NCBI GenBank assembly: GCA_002877915.1
Contig: PNJE01000023.1
Span: forward strand, 1-35,053
Origin: Candidatus Aminicenantota bacterium
GTDB lineage: Bacteria > Acidobacteriota > Aminicenantia > Aminicenantales > Saccharicenantaceae
DNA: 35,053 nt
Direction: 5' to 3'
The notes beneath the pieces are model-generated. The model saw only the letters and a list, made by a program, of their open reading frames with translations, had not been told where the DNA came from and did not search any database. Position 1 is the stretch's first letter, and each line of letters opens with the position of its first letter. The translations under genes were made by a program, and so were the position numbers. Below, one piece after another: positions 26,217 through 34,464 of the stretch.

Positions 26217-28742
26217 TCAGCTCCTCAAACCCGCATGAATGCCTGAAAATAATACTTGCCGGAGATAACGCCCGGTGTAGGAGTTTTCCACCTGGCTGAC
26301 CTCCTCAGGAGTGCCCTGGGCCACAACCTGGCCACCAGCTTCCCCACCTTCTGGTCCCAGGTCAATAAGATAATCGCAGAATTTAATGACCTCGAGGTTA
26401 TGCTCGATAATAATAACTGTATTTCCCATTTCCACTAATTCATTTAAAACCTGAAGAAGTTTCTTAACATCATCAAAATGGAGGCCCGTGGTTGGCTCAT
26501 CCAGAAGGTAAAGCGTCCGCCCAGTATGCCGGCGGCTGAGCTCCTTAGTCAACTTTATTCTCTGGGCCTCTCCTCCAGAAAGCTGGGGCGCTGGCTGCCC
26601 CAGCCTAAGATATCCCAGGCCAACCTTCTGGAGCAAGCTCAATTTCCTTTTCAGGGCTGGATGAGCTTTAAGCCGTTCAAAAGCTTCGTCCACAGTCATA
26701 TTTAGATAATCGGCAATATTCTTGCCCTTATAAGTCACCGCTAACGTTTCACGGTTATATCTATTCCCACCGCAGCGGTCACAGGTAACAAAAACATCGG
26801 GCAGAAAATGCATTTCAATTTTTTTAACTCCGGCTCCCTGGCACTCTTCACACCGCCCACCATGAACATTAAAACTGAAGCGTCCCGGTTTATAGCCTTT
26901 TCTCCTGGCCTCCGGGCTCAGAGAGAATAATTCTCTCAAGTGAGTGAAAATCTGGGTGTAGGTGGCTGGATTGGATCTCGGGGTTCGGCCGATGGGCTTT
27001 TGATCAACCGAGACTACCTTGTCAATATTTTCCAGACCTTCGAGACCTTCATGCTCTCCCGGCTGAACCCGCGCCCGGTAAAATTTCTTGAGGAGCGCTT
27101 TATAAAGGATATCATAAATTAACGTGCTTTTCCCCGAACCGGATACTCCAGTCACCGCTACCATCACTCCTAAAGGAATGCTGACATCTATTTTTTTGAG
27201 ATTATGCTCTCGGGCTCCCTTTATTTTTAGCCAGCTTTTCGCTGAACGTCTTTCCCGAGGAACGGGTATAAATTTATCCCCGCGAAGGTATTCGGCAGTC
27301 AAAGAATTACTCATCTTCAGAACTTCGGGAAGAGTTCCTCGAGCTACTACATAACCACCCTGATCTCCGGCTCCGGGCCCAAGATCAATTAAATAATCGG
27401 CTGAGCGGATAGTCTGCTCATCATGTTCGACCACCACGATTGAATTTCCAGCATCTCTGAGCTGTCGCAACAATCTAATCAGCCGGCCATTATCTCTTTG
27501 ATGCAAACCAATGGTCGGCTCATCCAGAACATAGAGAATTCCCCGCAGCCTGGAACCAACCTGAGCCGCCAGCCTGATCCGCTGAGCTTCTCCCCCAGAA
27601 AGTGACGCCCCGGTCCTGTTGAGGTCAAGATAAGAAAGCCCAAGTTCTTTCATAATCATCAGGCGAATTCTGATTTCCTTCAGAATCTTTTCTCCGACCA
27701 GTTTTTCCTGGCCCTCAAATTGAATTTCATTTAATTTTTCCAGCAACTGATCGACATCCAGCAAGGCTAATTCATAAATATTAAGGCCGGCGATTTTCAC
27801 CGCCAGGCTTTCCCTTTTAAGCCTTTGCCCCTGGCAGACAGGACAGACATCAGCAGTAAGCTCGACCTCACCCCAGTCATTAAAGGTAGTCATAAAACCC
27901 AGTCCATGACAATGCTCACAGGCCCCATAGGGACTATTAAAAGAAAAATTCCTTGGTTCAAGCGGCTGAAAGCTTCGCCCACAGGAAGGACAAATTAACC
28001 TTTGAGAGAAATAAAATTCCTTCCCCTGATTATCCACTACCAGGACGCCACCTTCGGACAATTCCAGGCTCCTCGAAACGGCTTCTTCGAATCTTTCCCG
28101 GGCTTGGGTTTTAATGGTCAGCTCATCCACCATAATTTCTAAGTTGTGTTTCTTGTTTTTATCCAGGACTATTTTTTCTTCAAGTTCCCTCAGCTGCCCA
28201 TCAATCCTAACTTTCAAATAACCTTTCTTCTTAAATTTCTCTAAAAGTTGATGGTATTCTCCCTTACGACCCCGAATGACCGGAGCAAAAATTTGAATTT
28301 TCTGCCCGCTGAACTCTTTCTCGATCAGAGATTTAATTTGACTTTCCGAGCTCGAACTGACTTCAACTCCGCAGTCGGGGCAATATATAATTCCTACCCG
28401 GGCATAAAGCAGCCGGAGAAAATCATAAATCTCAGTTATTGTCCCAACTGTTGACCTGGGGTTAAAGGAGATAGTTTTCTGGTCAACAGAAATAGCTGGT
28501 GATAAACCTTCAATCGATTCTACTTCCGGTTTTCCCAGCTGTTCGATAAACTGGCGGGCATAAGCCGAGAGGCATTCGAGATAACGGCGCTGGCCTTCGG
28601 CAAAGATCGTATCGAAGGCCAATGATGATTTACCCGATCCACTGGGTCCGGTGATAATAACCAGCTTATTCCTCGGCAGTTCGACATCTATGCTTTTCAG
28701 GTTATGCTGGGCTGCTTTCCTTATTCTGATTTCTTGAAGCAT
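26217..28742 (-). CDS. uvrA: Excinuclease ABC subunit UvrA lacking the insertion domain
   Basis: An 841-residue UvrA, about 100 shorter than usual. Walker A of ATPase I is GPSGSGKSS (32-40); the UvrB-binding region (about 121-245) is present, opening with Cys121/Cys124; zinc module I has Cys251, Cys254, Cys275, Cys278. Normally some 100 residues of insertion domain follow before the next CxxC; here only about 20 do (GFMTTFNDWGEVELTADVC), and Cys300/Cys303 (CPVCQGQRL) come at once. Signature I is SLSGGEAQRIRLAAQ. ATPase II has GVSGSGKST, zinc module II (two CxxC), LSGGEAQRIKL and LDEPTTGLH. The frame is unbroken, so the deletion is clean. The ATG has no ribosome binding site. It leads uvrA-holB-ricT. 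Confidence 0.96.
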   Translation of the reverse strand: MLQEIRIRKAAQHNLKSIDVELPRNKLVIITGPSGSGKSSLAFDTIFAEGQRRYLECLSAYARQFIEQLGKPEVESIEGLSPAISVDQKTISFNPRSTVGTITEIYDFLRLLYARVGIIYCPDCGVEVSSSSESQIKSLIEKEFSGQKIQIFAPVIRGRKGEYHQLLEKFKKKGYLKVRIDGQLRELEEKIVLDKNKKHNLEIMVDELTIKTQARERFEEAVSRSLELSEGGVLVVDNQGKEFYFSQRLICPSCGRSFQPLEPRNFSFNSPYGACEHCHGLGFMTTFNDWGEVELTADVCPVCQGQRLKRESLAVKIAGLNIYELALLDVDQLLEKLNEIQFEGQEKLVGEKILKEIRIRLMIMKELGLSYLDLNRTGASLSGGEAQRIRLAAQVGSRLRGILYVLDEPTIGLHQRDNGRLIRLLRQLRDAGNSIVVVEHDEQTIRSADYLIDLGPGAGDQGGYVVARGTLPEVLKMSNSLTAEYLRGDKFIPVPRERRSAKSWLKIKGAREHNLKKIDVSIPLGVMVAVTGVSGSGKSTLIYDILYKALLKKFYRARVQPGEHEGLEGLENIDKVVSVDQKPIGRTPRSNPATYTQIFTHLRELFSLSPEARRKGYKPGRFSFNVHGGRCEECQGAGVKKIEMHFLPDVFVTCDRCGGNRYNRETLAVTYKGKNIADYLNMTVDEAFERLKAHPALKRKLSLLQKVGLGYLRLGQPAPQLSGGEAQRIKLTKELSRRHTGRTLYLLDEPTTGLHFDDVKKLLQVLNELVEMGNTVIIIEHNLEVIKFCDYLIDLGPEGGEAGGQVVAQGTPEEVSQVENSYTGRYLRQVLFSGIHAGLRS

Positions 28743-28748
28743 GTTTAT

Positions 28749-28757
28749 ATTTTATCA
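28749..28757 (-). promoter_or_regulatory. Extended -10 box of uvrA, leaderless arrangement
   Basis: On the minus strand TGATAAAAT: TG, one base, TAAAAT (28749-28754), then exactly six bases to the ATG. The extended -10 would compensate for the poor -35 region. Confidence 0.5.
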
Positions 28758-28760
28758 CGA

Positions 28761-28775
28761 CCCAATAATTTTGGG
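28761..28775. promoter_or_regulatory. 15-bp palindrome between uvrA and the helicase gene, candidate operator
   Basis: CCCAA-N5-TTGGG (plus strand cccaataattttggg). It lies between the -10 and -35 positions of the uvrA promoter and 19 bases upstream of the -35 of the divergent helicase gene. A bound protein would block uvrA. It does not match the LexA boxes I know (E. coli, Bacillus, alphaproteobacterial), so the regulator is unknown. Confidence 0.4.
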
Positions 28776-28793
28776 CGAGCGAATGAAATCCAT

Positions 28794-28821
28794 TTAACAA
28801 ATCAGTTCTTTATTTTATAAT
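28794..28821 (+). promoter_or_regulatory. Promoter of the MrfA-like helicase gene
   Basis: TTAACA at 28794-28799, 16-base spacer, perfect TATAAT at 28816-28821, 17 bases before the ATG. No Shine-Dalgarno sequence is visible in the roughly ten-base leader. Confidence 0.55.
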
Positions 28822-28838
28822 ATTAACAGCCTGTAACT

Positions 28839-31214
28839 ATGGACCCAATTAATCAGGAAGAAAAACTACTTCAAGCCATCAACGATCTTCGTTCGATTGG
28901 CCTGGCCAATGATTCCATTACCACGATTAAGTATTTACCGGCTGTCAGCGGCAGTTTTGCCAAGTATCCTGAAAATGTTCATCCCCGACTGGTCGAGGCC
29001 CTGAAAGAAAAGGGATTTGAATCCCTTTATACTCATCAACGCCTGGCCTGGGAAAAGACTCAGGAAGGAGGGAATATAGTCGTGGTTACTCCGACCGCTT
29101 CAGGTAAAACCCTCTGCTATAACTTGCCCGTTCTTAACCGCTTGCTTCAAGATCCTTCCAGCCGGGCTATTTATCTTTTCCCAACCAAAGCCCTCTCCCA
29201 AGACCAGCGATCCGAGCTGGATGAAATTATTGAACTCCTGAAGGAAAAAGTCAGAATCTTTACCTACGATGGCGATACTCCCCAGGATGCCCGGAAAGCT
29301 ATCCGCAATCAGGGTCATATAATCATTACTAATCCTGATATGCTTCACTCAGGAATTCTGCCCCATCATACGAAGTGGATCAAGCTGTTCGAGAATCTCA
29401 AATATGTGGTAATTGATGAGTTGCACAATTACCGCGGGGTCTTCGGCAGCCACGTGGCCAACGTGATCAGGCGATTAAAGCGAATTGCTAACTTCTATGG
29501 ATCAAAACCTCAGTTCATCTTATCAACAGCGACCATTGCCAATCCGGTCGAAATGGCCCAGAAAATGATTGAAGAACCGGTAGAATTGATTGCCGAAAAC
29601 GGCGCTCCACGCGGGGAAAAGTATTTCGTATTTTACACTCCGCCGGTGATTAATGCCCAGTTGGGAATAAGGAGATCATACTTAAATGAGGCCAGAAGAA
29701 TTGCCTCAATTTTCTTAAAACATGGCCTCCAGACCATTGTCTTTGCCCAGAGCCGGTTGCTGACTGAAGTCCTGGTAACTTATTTGAAGGAAGATATTGA
29801 AAAAGGATTGATGGATACCGGGCTCATCCGCGGTTACCGGGGCGGTTATCTCCCAATTAAAAGAAGAGAAATTGAGAAAGGGCTCCGAGAAGGGAAAATT
29901 CTCGGGGTGGTTTCCACCAATGCTCTGGAATTGGGGATAGACATAGGAACACTGGATGTAGCCGTGCTGGCCGGTTATCCCGGAACAATAGCCAGCACCT
30001 GGCAGCGAGCCGGAAGAGCTGGCCGGAAAACAGGTAAATCGGCTGCCGTCCTGGTGGCTTCCTCTTCCCCCCTGGATCAGTTCATAATCCATCACCCTGA
30101 TTATTTTTTCAGCAGTCCCCCGGAGATGGCCCTGATTAACCCGGACAATCTATCTATTCTCCTTAGCCATGTTCAGTGTGCCGCTTTTGAATTGCCCTTT
30201 GAAGATGGAGAAAAATTCGGTTCAGTCGAAATCAACGAATTACTCAAGTTACTGGAAGAAGAGCAGATGCTCCATCACACCCAGAACAAATGGTTCTGGA
30301 CTTCCGAGGCTTACCCGGCTGACGCCATCAGCCTCCGCAGTATAAGTTCAGATAATTTCGTGGTAGTAGACGTGACTGAAAAACCCAAGGTCATAGCCGA
30401 AGTAGATTTTTCTTCTGCTCTAACGACCCTTCATCCGAAAGCTATTTATATCTGCGAAGGCGAGCAGTATTTCGTAGAAGAATTCAATTATCAAGAGAGA
30501 AAAGCTTATGTCAAGAAAACCGAGGTTGATTATTTTACCGACGCAATTGATTACACCAATATTAAAATTCTGGACGAATTTAACCATCAGGAATTGCCTC
30601 ACGGCAGCGTCTCGCATGGAGAAGTTCACGTAGCTACCCAGGTCGTTGGCTTCAAAAAAATAAAATTTCATACGATGGAAAATGTGGGCTCCGGAGAGTT
30701 ACAGTTGCCTCAGAACGAGATGAGCACCACCGGTTTCTGGTTGACCATCTCACCTGAGCTTTATAGGACTCTGCCTTTCACCGCTGAGCAACGTCTAAAT
30801 GGGCTATTCGGACTCTCCTATGTGCTTCATCATGTCGCTCCTTTATTTTTAATGTGCGACCTTCATGATTTGGGGGTAGCTATTGGTGATAACTTCAGCG
30901 GCGATTCAGTCCCTCCCCGGGGATTACCGGGTCGTCAGAAATATATGACTGATTCCGAGCGATTCAAAAAATTTTTTTCGCCCGATTTTTCCCCCAATAT
31001 CTTTCTTTATGATAATTTCCCAGGGGGAATCGGCCTCAGTCCGGTTCTATTTGAACTGCAGAAAACGCTGCTGGAGGCCTGTTTAAAAACCATTGAAGCC
31101 TGTCCGTGCGAAGCAGGCTGCCCTTCTTGCGTCGGGCCCGTAATGGAAAGTGGCGAAAAAGCTAAGCCGGTAGCGGAAATGATTTTGAGGAAATTACTTC
31201 TTACACCCGCATAA
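28839..31214 (+). CDS. MrfA/YprA-like superfamily 2 helicase with C-terminal cysteine cluster (DUF1998)
   Basis: A 791-residue DNA helicase. The motor has the Q-like SLYTHQRLAWE, Walker A VTPTASGKTLC (about 84-94), LFPTKALSQDQ, motif II VIDELHNYRG (about 190), motif III LSTATIANP, and in the second lobe STNALELGIDIG and QRAGRAGRKTG. The C-terminal half is the DUF1998-type region, with CDLHDLG and the four-cysteine cluster CPCEAGCPSC near 755-764. In Bacillus MrfA works with the exonuclease MrfB to repair mitomycin C damage independently of UvrA; eukaryotic Hrq1 is related. No MrfB-like gene is next to it here. The last 21 bases overlap the convergent ktrA gene. Being divergent from uvrA supports a repair role. 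Confidence 0.9.
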   Translation: MDPINQEEKLLQAINDLRSIGLANDSITTIKYLPAVSGSFAKYPENVHPRLVEALKEKGFESLYTHQRLAWEKTQEGGNIVVVTPTASGKTLCYNLPVLNRLLQDPSSRAIYLFPTKALSQDQRSELDEIIELLKEKVRIFTYDGDTPQDARKAIRNQGHIIITNPDMLHSGILPHHTKWIKLFENLKYVVIDELHNYRGVFGSHVANVIRRLKRIANFYGSKPQFILSTATIANPVEMAQKMIEEPVELIAENGAPRGEKYFVFYTPPVINAQLGIRRSYLNEARRIASIFLKHGLQTIVFAQSRLLTEVLVTYLKEDIEKGLMDTGLIRGYRGGYLPIKRREIEKGLREGKILGVVSTNALELGIDIGTLDVAVLAGYPGTIASTWQRAGRAGRKTGKSAAVLVASSSPLDQFIIHHPDYFFSSPPEMALINPDNLSILLSHVQCAAFELPFEDGEKFGSVEINELLKLLEEEQMLHHTQNKWFWTSEAYPADAISLRSISSDNFVVVDVTEKPKVIAEVDFSSALTTLHPKAIYICEGEQYFVEEFNYQERKAYVKKTEVDYFTDAIDYTNIKILDEFNHQELPHGSVSHGEVHVATQVVGFKKIKFHTMENVGSGELQLPQNEMSTTGFWLTISPELYRTLPFTAEQRLNGLFGLSYVLHHVAPLFLMCDLHDLGVAIGDNFSGDSVPPRGLPGRQKYMTDSERFKKFFSPDFSPNIFLYDNFPGGIGLSPVLFELQKTLLEACLKTIEACPCEAGCPSCVGPVMESGEKAKPVAEMILRKLLLTPA

Positions 31215-31850
31215 TTCATTTATATTAGTTTCTTCCCCCATCACCACGAGGACATCGCTATCTTTGATCACAAAATCAGCCCCGGGAATAAAAATTATTT
31301 TCTCCGGAACCAATTGTTTTACCGCAATTACCTGAACCCGGTATCTATTGGTTAAATCTAAATCTTTCAGTTTTTTCCCAATGAAACCATCAGGCGGCAC
31401 TATTTCTTGAATGCTGATATTTTCAGCTAAGGGTAGGTATTCCAGAACATTTTTGGAGCTGAGTTTTTGAGCTAAGCGAATGGCCATATCTCTCTCCGGG
31501 TAGATAACTTCAGTTGCACCGATAGCTTCCAGGATTTTCCCATGATCTACACTCAAGGCCTTAGCTAATATTTTCTTGACCTCCAGCTCGTGGAGATAAA
31601 GAACTGTCAGAATTGATGATTCCATCTCCGGCCCAAGGCTTACTACCACCACATCCATATCCTGAACTCCCAGGGCCTTGAGACTTTCCTTGTCTGCGGA
31701 ATCCATCCAGACGGCCTGGGTAGAAAAATCCTTGGCTTCTTCTACTTTATCTTTATCTTTATCAATTACCAGGACTTCATGACCCTTTTCGTAAAGAGTC
31801 CTGGCTAAATAACTTCCGAAACTGCCAAGCCCAATAATCGCAAATCTCAT
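31194..31850 (-). CDS. ktrA: Potassium uptake regulatory subunit KtrA (TrkA family)
   Basis: A 218-residue cytosolic ring subunit that gates the KtrB channel in response to nucleotide. RCK_N begins RFAIIGLGSFGSYLARTL with GxGxxG at 7-12 and the acidic end of strand 2 (VIDKDKD) for nucleotide ribose. RCK_C begins at about residue 140 (IQEIVPPDGFIGKKLKDLDL) and ends DVLVVMGEE. A single RCK unit of this length fits KtrA rather than the doubled TrkA. AAGGAG lies nine bases upstream. It follows ktrB by 52 bases and its 3' end overlaps the helicase gene by 21 bases tail to tail. Confidence 0.93.
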   Translation of the reverse strand: MRFAIIGLGSFGSYLARTLYEKGHEVLVIDKDKDKVEEAKDFSTQAVWMDSADKESLKALGVQDMDVVVVSLGPEMESSILTVLYLHELEVKKILAKALSVDHGKILEAIGATEVIYPERDMAIRLAQKLSSKNVLEYLPLAENISIQEIVPPDGFIGKKLKDLDLTNRYRVQVIAVKQLVPEKIIFIPGADFVIKDSDVLVVMGEETNINELCGCKK

Positions 31851-31902
31851 TTCTAAAGCTCCTTCCCCCGCTAAAATTCAACCTCAAATATCAGTTTAAA
31901 TT

Positions 31903-33246
31903 TTACCCTACCATGATAGTTTCTTCAACAAACTTATAATGACCCGCAGGCTTAATTCGGCTGAAGGCATAAAGCATCGTCAGCGGACCTATTCGTCCTA
32001 AGTACATAACTATTACCAGAATTAATTTGCTCAGAGGATGAAGATTTGGGGTGATTCCCAGTGACAGCCCGACAGTGCCAAAGGCGGAGACCACTTCAAA
32101 AAGACCTTCTTTTAAGGTAATTTCAGGCTGGACTAAAAGCATAAAAAAAGTGGCCGCAAAAATTAGGCTTATGGCTAAGGAAACCAGAGTATAAGCCTTG
32201 ATTATATCTTCATTCCTGACACTTCGGGAAAATATTTGGGGCACCTCATATCCTTTAATTCTTGACCTCAAGAAAACAAAGATTAATCCAAAAGTGGTAG
32301 TTTTAATACCACCGCCAGTAGAACCCGGAGAAGCCCCGATAAACATCACCAGAATTAATAAGAGAACTGAAGCTATAGACAGGCTGCTTAAATTAATTGT
32401 GTTAAAACCAGCCGTCCGGGCCGAAACTACCTGAAAAGCTGAAGCCAATATTTTTTCCTTTATTGAAAGGCCTGAAAGTCCTCGGTTCCAATCTATTAAA
32501 AAAATACTAACCGAGCCTGCTAAAATGATTAGACCGGTGATAATTGCCACAAACTTACTATGGAGAGAAAACCTGACTCTTTCGGCCTTTATCAGGCTCT
32601 TTACACCTAACTTTATTTCCTGTAGCACAAAAAAGCCGAGCCCGCCGCTTATAATCAGAATCATCATAACTAAATTAACCAAAAGATCCGCCCTGAATCC
32701 CATCAAATTATCAGAGAAAATAGAAAACCCGGCATTGCAAAAGGCGGAAATGGAATGAAATCCAGAAAGAGCTAACGCCCGGGAGAAAGAAAATAGCTTG
32801 GAGAAACGCAGCAGCAGTAGCCCCGTACCTAATAATTCAAAGCTCAAAGTAAATATAAAAACATCTCTCAAAAGCGTTGGAAAATCAGAAATAACCGAAG
32901 GGCGAAATGAACCCTCTACTGCCAACCGGTCAGACAAGCTAACTCGGCGGCCAGCGGTCATTAGGATAAAGCTGGAAAAAGTCATAATGCCCAGGCCACC
33001 AACTTGAATAAGCAAAATAATAACTAACTGGCCAAAACTACTAAAGTAAGTAGCCGTATCAACCACGGTCAATCCAGTCACACAAACAGCCGAGGTAGCG
33101 GTGAATAGAGCATCAATTAAAGAAATATGGCCTGATTTAGAGGCTAAGGGCAAGAAGAGCAAGCCCGTTCCCAGGGCAATCGCCAGAAGGAAACTTATAG
33201 CCAGAATCCTGGGGGGCTGGACTGGTTTTTTCTTTAAATTACTCAC
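31903..33246 (-). CDS. ktrB: Potassium uptake membrane subunit KtrB (TrkH family)
   Basis: A 447-residue K+ translocating subunit with four pore repeats. Each repeat carries its selectivity-filter glycine: SAVCVTGLTV, ISAFCNAGFSIF, GASPGSTGGGIKTTTFG and SAFGTVGLSLG. The gating loop region GASPGSTGGG in the third repeat and the C-terminal GRIGPLTMLYAFSRI match KtrB. Most KtrAB systems are Na+-dependent, which is inferred here. The start is GTG at 33244-33246 with AGAGGT about five bases upstream. It is the first gene of ktrBA and divergent from tolQ. Confidence 0.95.
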   Translation of the reverse strand: MSNLKKKPVQPPRILAISFLLAIALGTGLLFLPLASKSGHISLIDALFTATSAVCVTGLTVVDTATYFSSFGQLVIILLIQVGGLGIMTFSSFILMTAGRRVSLSDRLAVEGSFRPSVISDFPTLLRDVFIFTLSFELLGTGLLLLRFSKLFSFSRALALSGFHSISAFCNAGFSIFSDNLMGFRADLLVNLVMMILIISGGLGFFVLQEIKLGVKSLIKAERVRFSLHSKFVAIITGLIILAGSVSIFLIDWNRGLSGLSIKEKILASAFQVVSARTAGFNTINLSSLSIASVLLLILVMFIGASPGSTGGGIKTTTFGLIFVFLRSRIKGYEVPQIFSRSVRNEDIIKAYTLVSLAISLIFAATFFMLLVQPEITLKEGLFEVVSAFGTVGLSLGITPNLHPLSKLILVIVMYLGRIGPLTMLYAFSRIKPAGHYKFVEETIMVG

Positions 33247-33267
33247 TCGACCTCTTACAATTTGATA

Positions 33268-33296
33268 ATTAAATCCTAATTAATGGGGGTAGTCAA
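33268..33296 (-). promoter_or_regulatory. Promoter of ktrBA
   Basis: On the minus strand TTGACT (33291-33296), 17-base spacer, TTTAAT (33268-33273), 21 bases before the GTG. Its -35 box is separated from the tolQ -35 box by only 13 bases. Confidence 0.55.
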
Positions 33297-33309
33297 GCCT
33301 GATTCCTCG

Positions 33310-33338
33310 TTGACAGATAGAGTTCTGTATGTTAACTT
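33310..33338 (+). promoter_or_regulatory. Promoter of the tol operon
   Basis: Perfect TTGACA at 33310-33315, 17-base spacer, TAACTT at 33333-33338, then nine bases to the tolQ ATG without a Shine-Dalgarno sequence. The leader would be about two or three bases. Confidence 0.6.
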
Positions 33339-33347
33339 GAAAAAGTT

Positions 33348-34016
33348 ATGAATGTGTTTAACTTAATTTCACAGGCCACTATAGTTGTCAAGTTTATTCT
33401 TTTAATTCTCATTATATTTTCCATTTTTTCCTGGGCGATTATAATCTACAAAAGGCGGATCTTAAAATCGGCCGAGAAAGCTTCCAGAAGCTTCCTGGAG
33501 ATATTCAGGAAAAGTAAATCTCTTAATGAAGTTAACGAAGCTGCCAGGAAATACCGGGCCAGCCCCTTAGCTTCGTTATTTCAGGCTGGATTTAGAGAGC
33601 TTGTCCACCTGACCAAGTCTAATCCCCAGCCAGCCGGGTCGATAAATGCAGAAAAATTGGAGGCTATTAATCGCTCTCTCCTGCGGGCTTCCAATGCTGA
33701 AATCAACCGCTTAGAAAAAATGATGAGTTTCCTGGCCACCTGTGGGAGTGTTACCCCTTTCATCGGGTTGTTCGGAACAGTCTGGGGAATCATGGATTCT
33801 TTCCATAAAATCGGAGTAGTTCGGTCAGCCAGCTTGGTCACTGTGGCCCCGGGCATCGCTGAAGCTCTGATCGCCACGGCTATCGGGTTATTTGCCGCTA
33901 TTCCAGCAGTCATTGCCTATAACTATTTCCTCGGCCGGATTAAAGAATTAATCTCTACTATGGATGATTTCAGCCTGGAATTTTTAAATATTATAGAAAG
34001 GGTCTATGGCGCTTAA
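33348..34016 (+). CDS. tolQ: Tol-Pal motor protein TolQ
   Basis: A 222-residue inner-membrane protein of the proton-driven Tol motor that pulls on the envelope during division. Three membrane helices: about 13-33 (VVKFILLILIIFSIFSWAII), about 130-155 and about 165-195. The conserved region FLATCGSVTPFIGLFGTVWGIMDSF and APGIAEALIATAIGLFAAIPAVIAYN matches E. coli TolQ more closely than ExbB, as does the N-terminal helix with SWAIIIYKRRIL. The first gene of the unit; it overlaps tolR by 11 bases. The start is fixed by the promoter just upstream. Confidence 0.92.
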   Translation: MNVFNLISQATIVVKFILLILIIFSIFSWAIIIYKRRILKSAEKASRSFLEIFRKSKSLNEVNEAARKYRASPLASLFQAGFRELVHLTKSNPQPAGSINAEKLEAINRSLLRASNAEINRLEKMMSFLATCGSVTPFIGLFGTVWGIMDSFHKIGVVRSASLVTVAPGIAEALIATAIGLFAAIPAVIAYNYFLGRIKELISTMDDFSLEFLNIIERVYGA

Positions 34017-34464
34017 CCTCAATTCAACCACCACTTCTAATGGCCGGAGAAGAATCGGAACTTCTATGTCCGAAATCAACGTCACTCCTCTGGTCGATGT
34101 AATGTTGGTATTACTTATTATTTTTATGGTTACCGCCCCAATGATGCAATCTGGGATTGGGATAAATTTACCCCAGGCTGAAACTGAATCTGCCCCAGCC
34201 GAAGAAGGGTTGACCCTGACCATTACCGCAGATGGCTATATTCATATAGGGGAATCAATAATTAACCTCAACCTTCTGGAAAGAAGATTGCAGGAATATT
34301 TTTTCAACAAAACCAAAAAAATAGTTTATCTCCGGGCAGATCGTGATCTGAATTATGGCCAGCTTGTTCAAGTGCTGGATATCATTAAGAAATCCGGAAT
34401 CGAAGTTGTTGGCCTGGTCACCGAACCCCTGGAAAAGCCAGCAGCCAACAAACGGACAGGCTGA
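34006..34464 (+). CDS. tolR: Tol-Pal motor protein TolR (ExbD/TolR family)
   Basis: A 152-residue single-pass protein. After a basic leader (GRRRIGTSMSEINVTPLVD) the membrane helix at about 29-45 contains the essential Asp31 (LVDVMLVLLIIFMV) that carries protons. The periplasmic domain has ADGYIHIGE, VYLRADRDLNYGQLVQVLDIIKKSG and ends VVGLVTEPLEK, as in TolR/ExbD. It overlaps tolQ by 11 bases and shares one base of its stop with the ATG of the next gene (TGATG), so all three are coupled. Confidence 0.93.
   Translation: MALNLNSTTTSNGRRRIGTSMSEINVTPLVDVMLVLLIIFMVTAPMMQSGIGINLPQAETESAPAEEGLTLTITADGYIHIGESIINLNLLERRLQEYFFNKTKKIVYLRADRDLNYGQLVQVLDIIKKSGIEVVGLVTEPLEKPAANKRTG

Noticed and set aside
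31194-31214. 21-base overlap of helicase and ktrA as a sign of a wrong stop
   Set aside because: The genes are convergent and each keeps a complete C-terminal motif, so a tail-to-tail overlap is the simplest reading.
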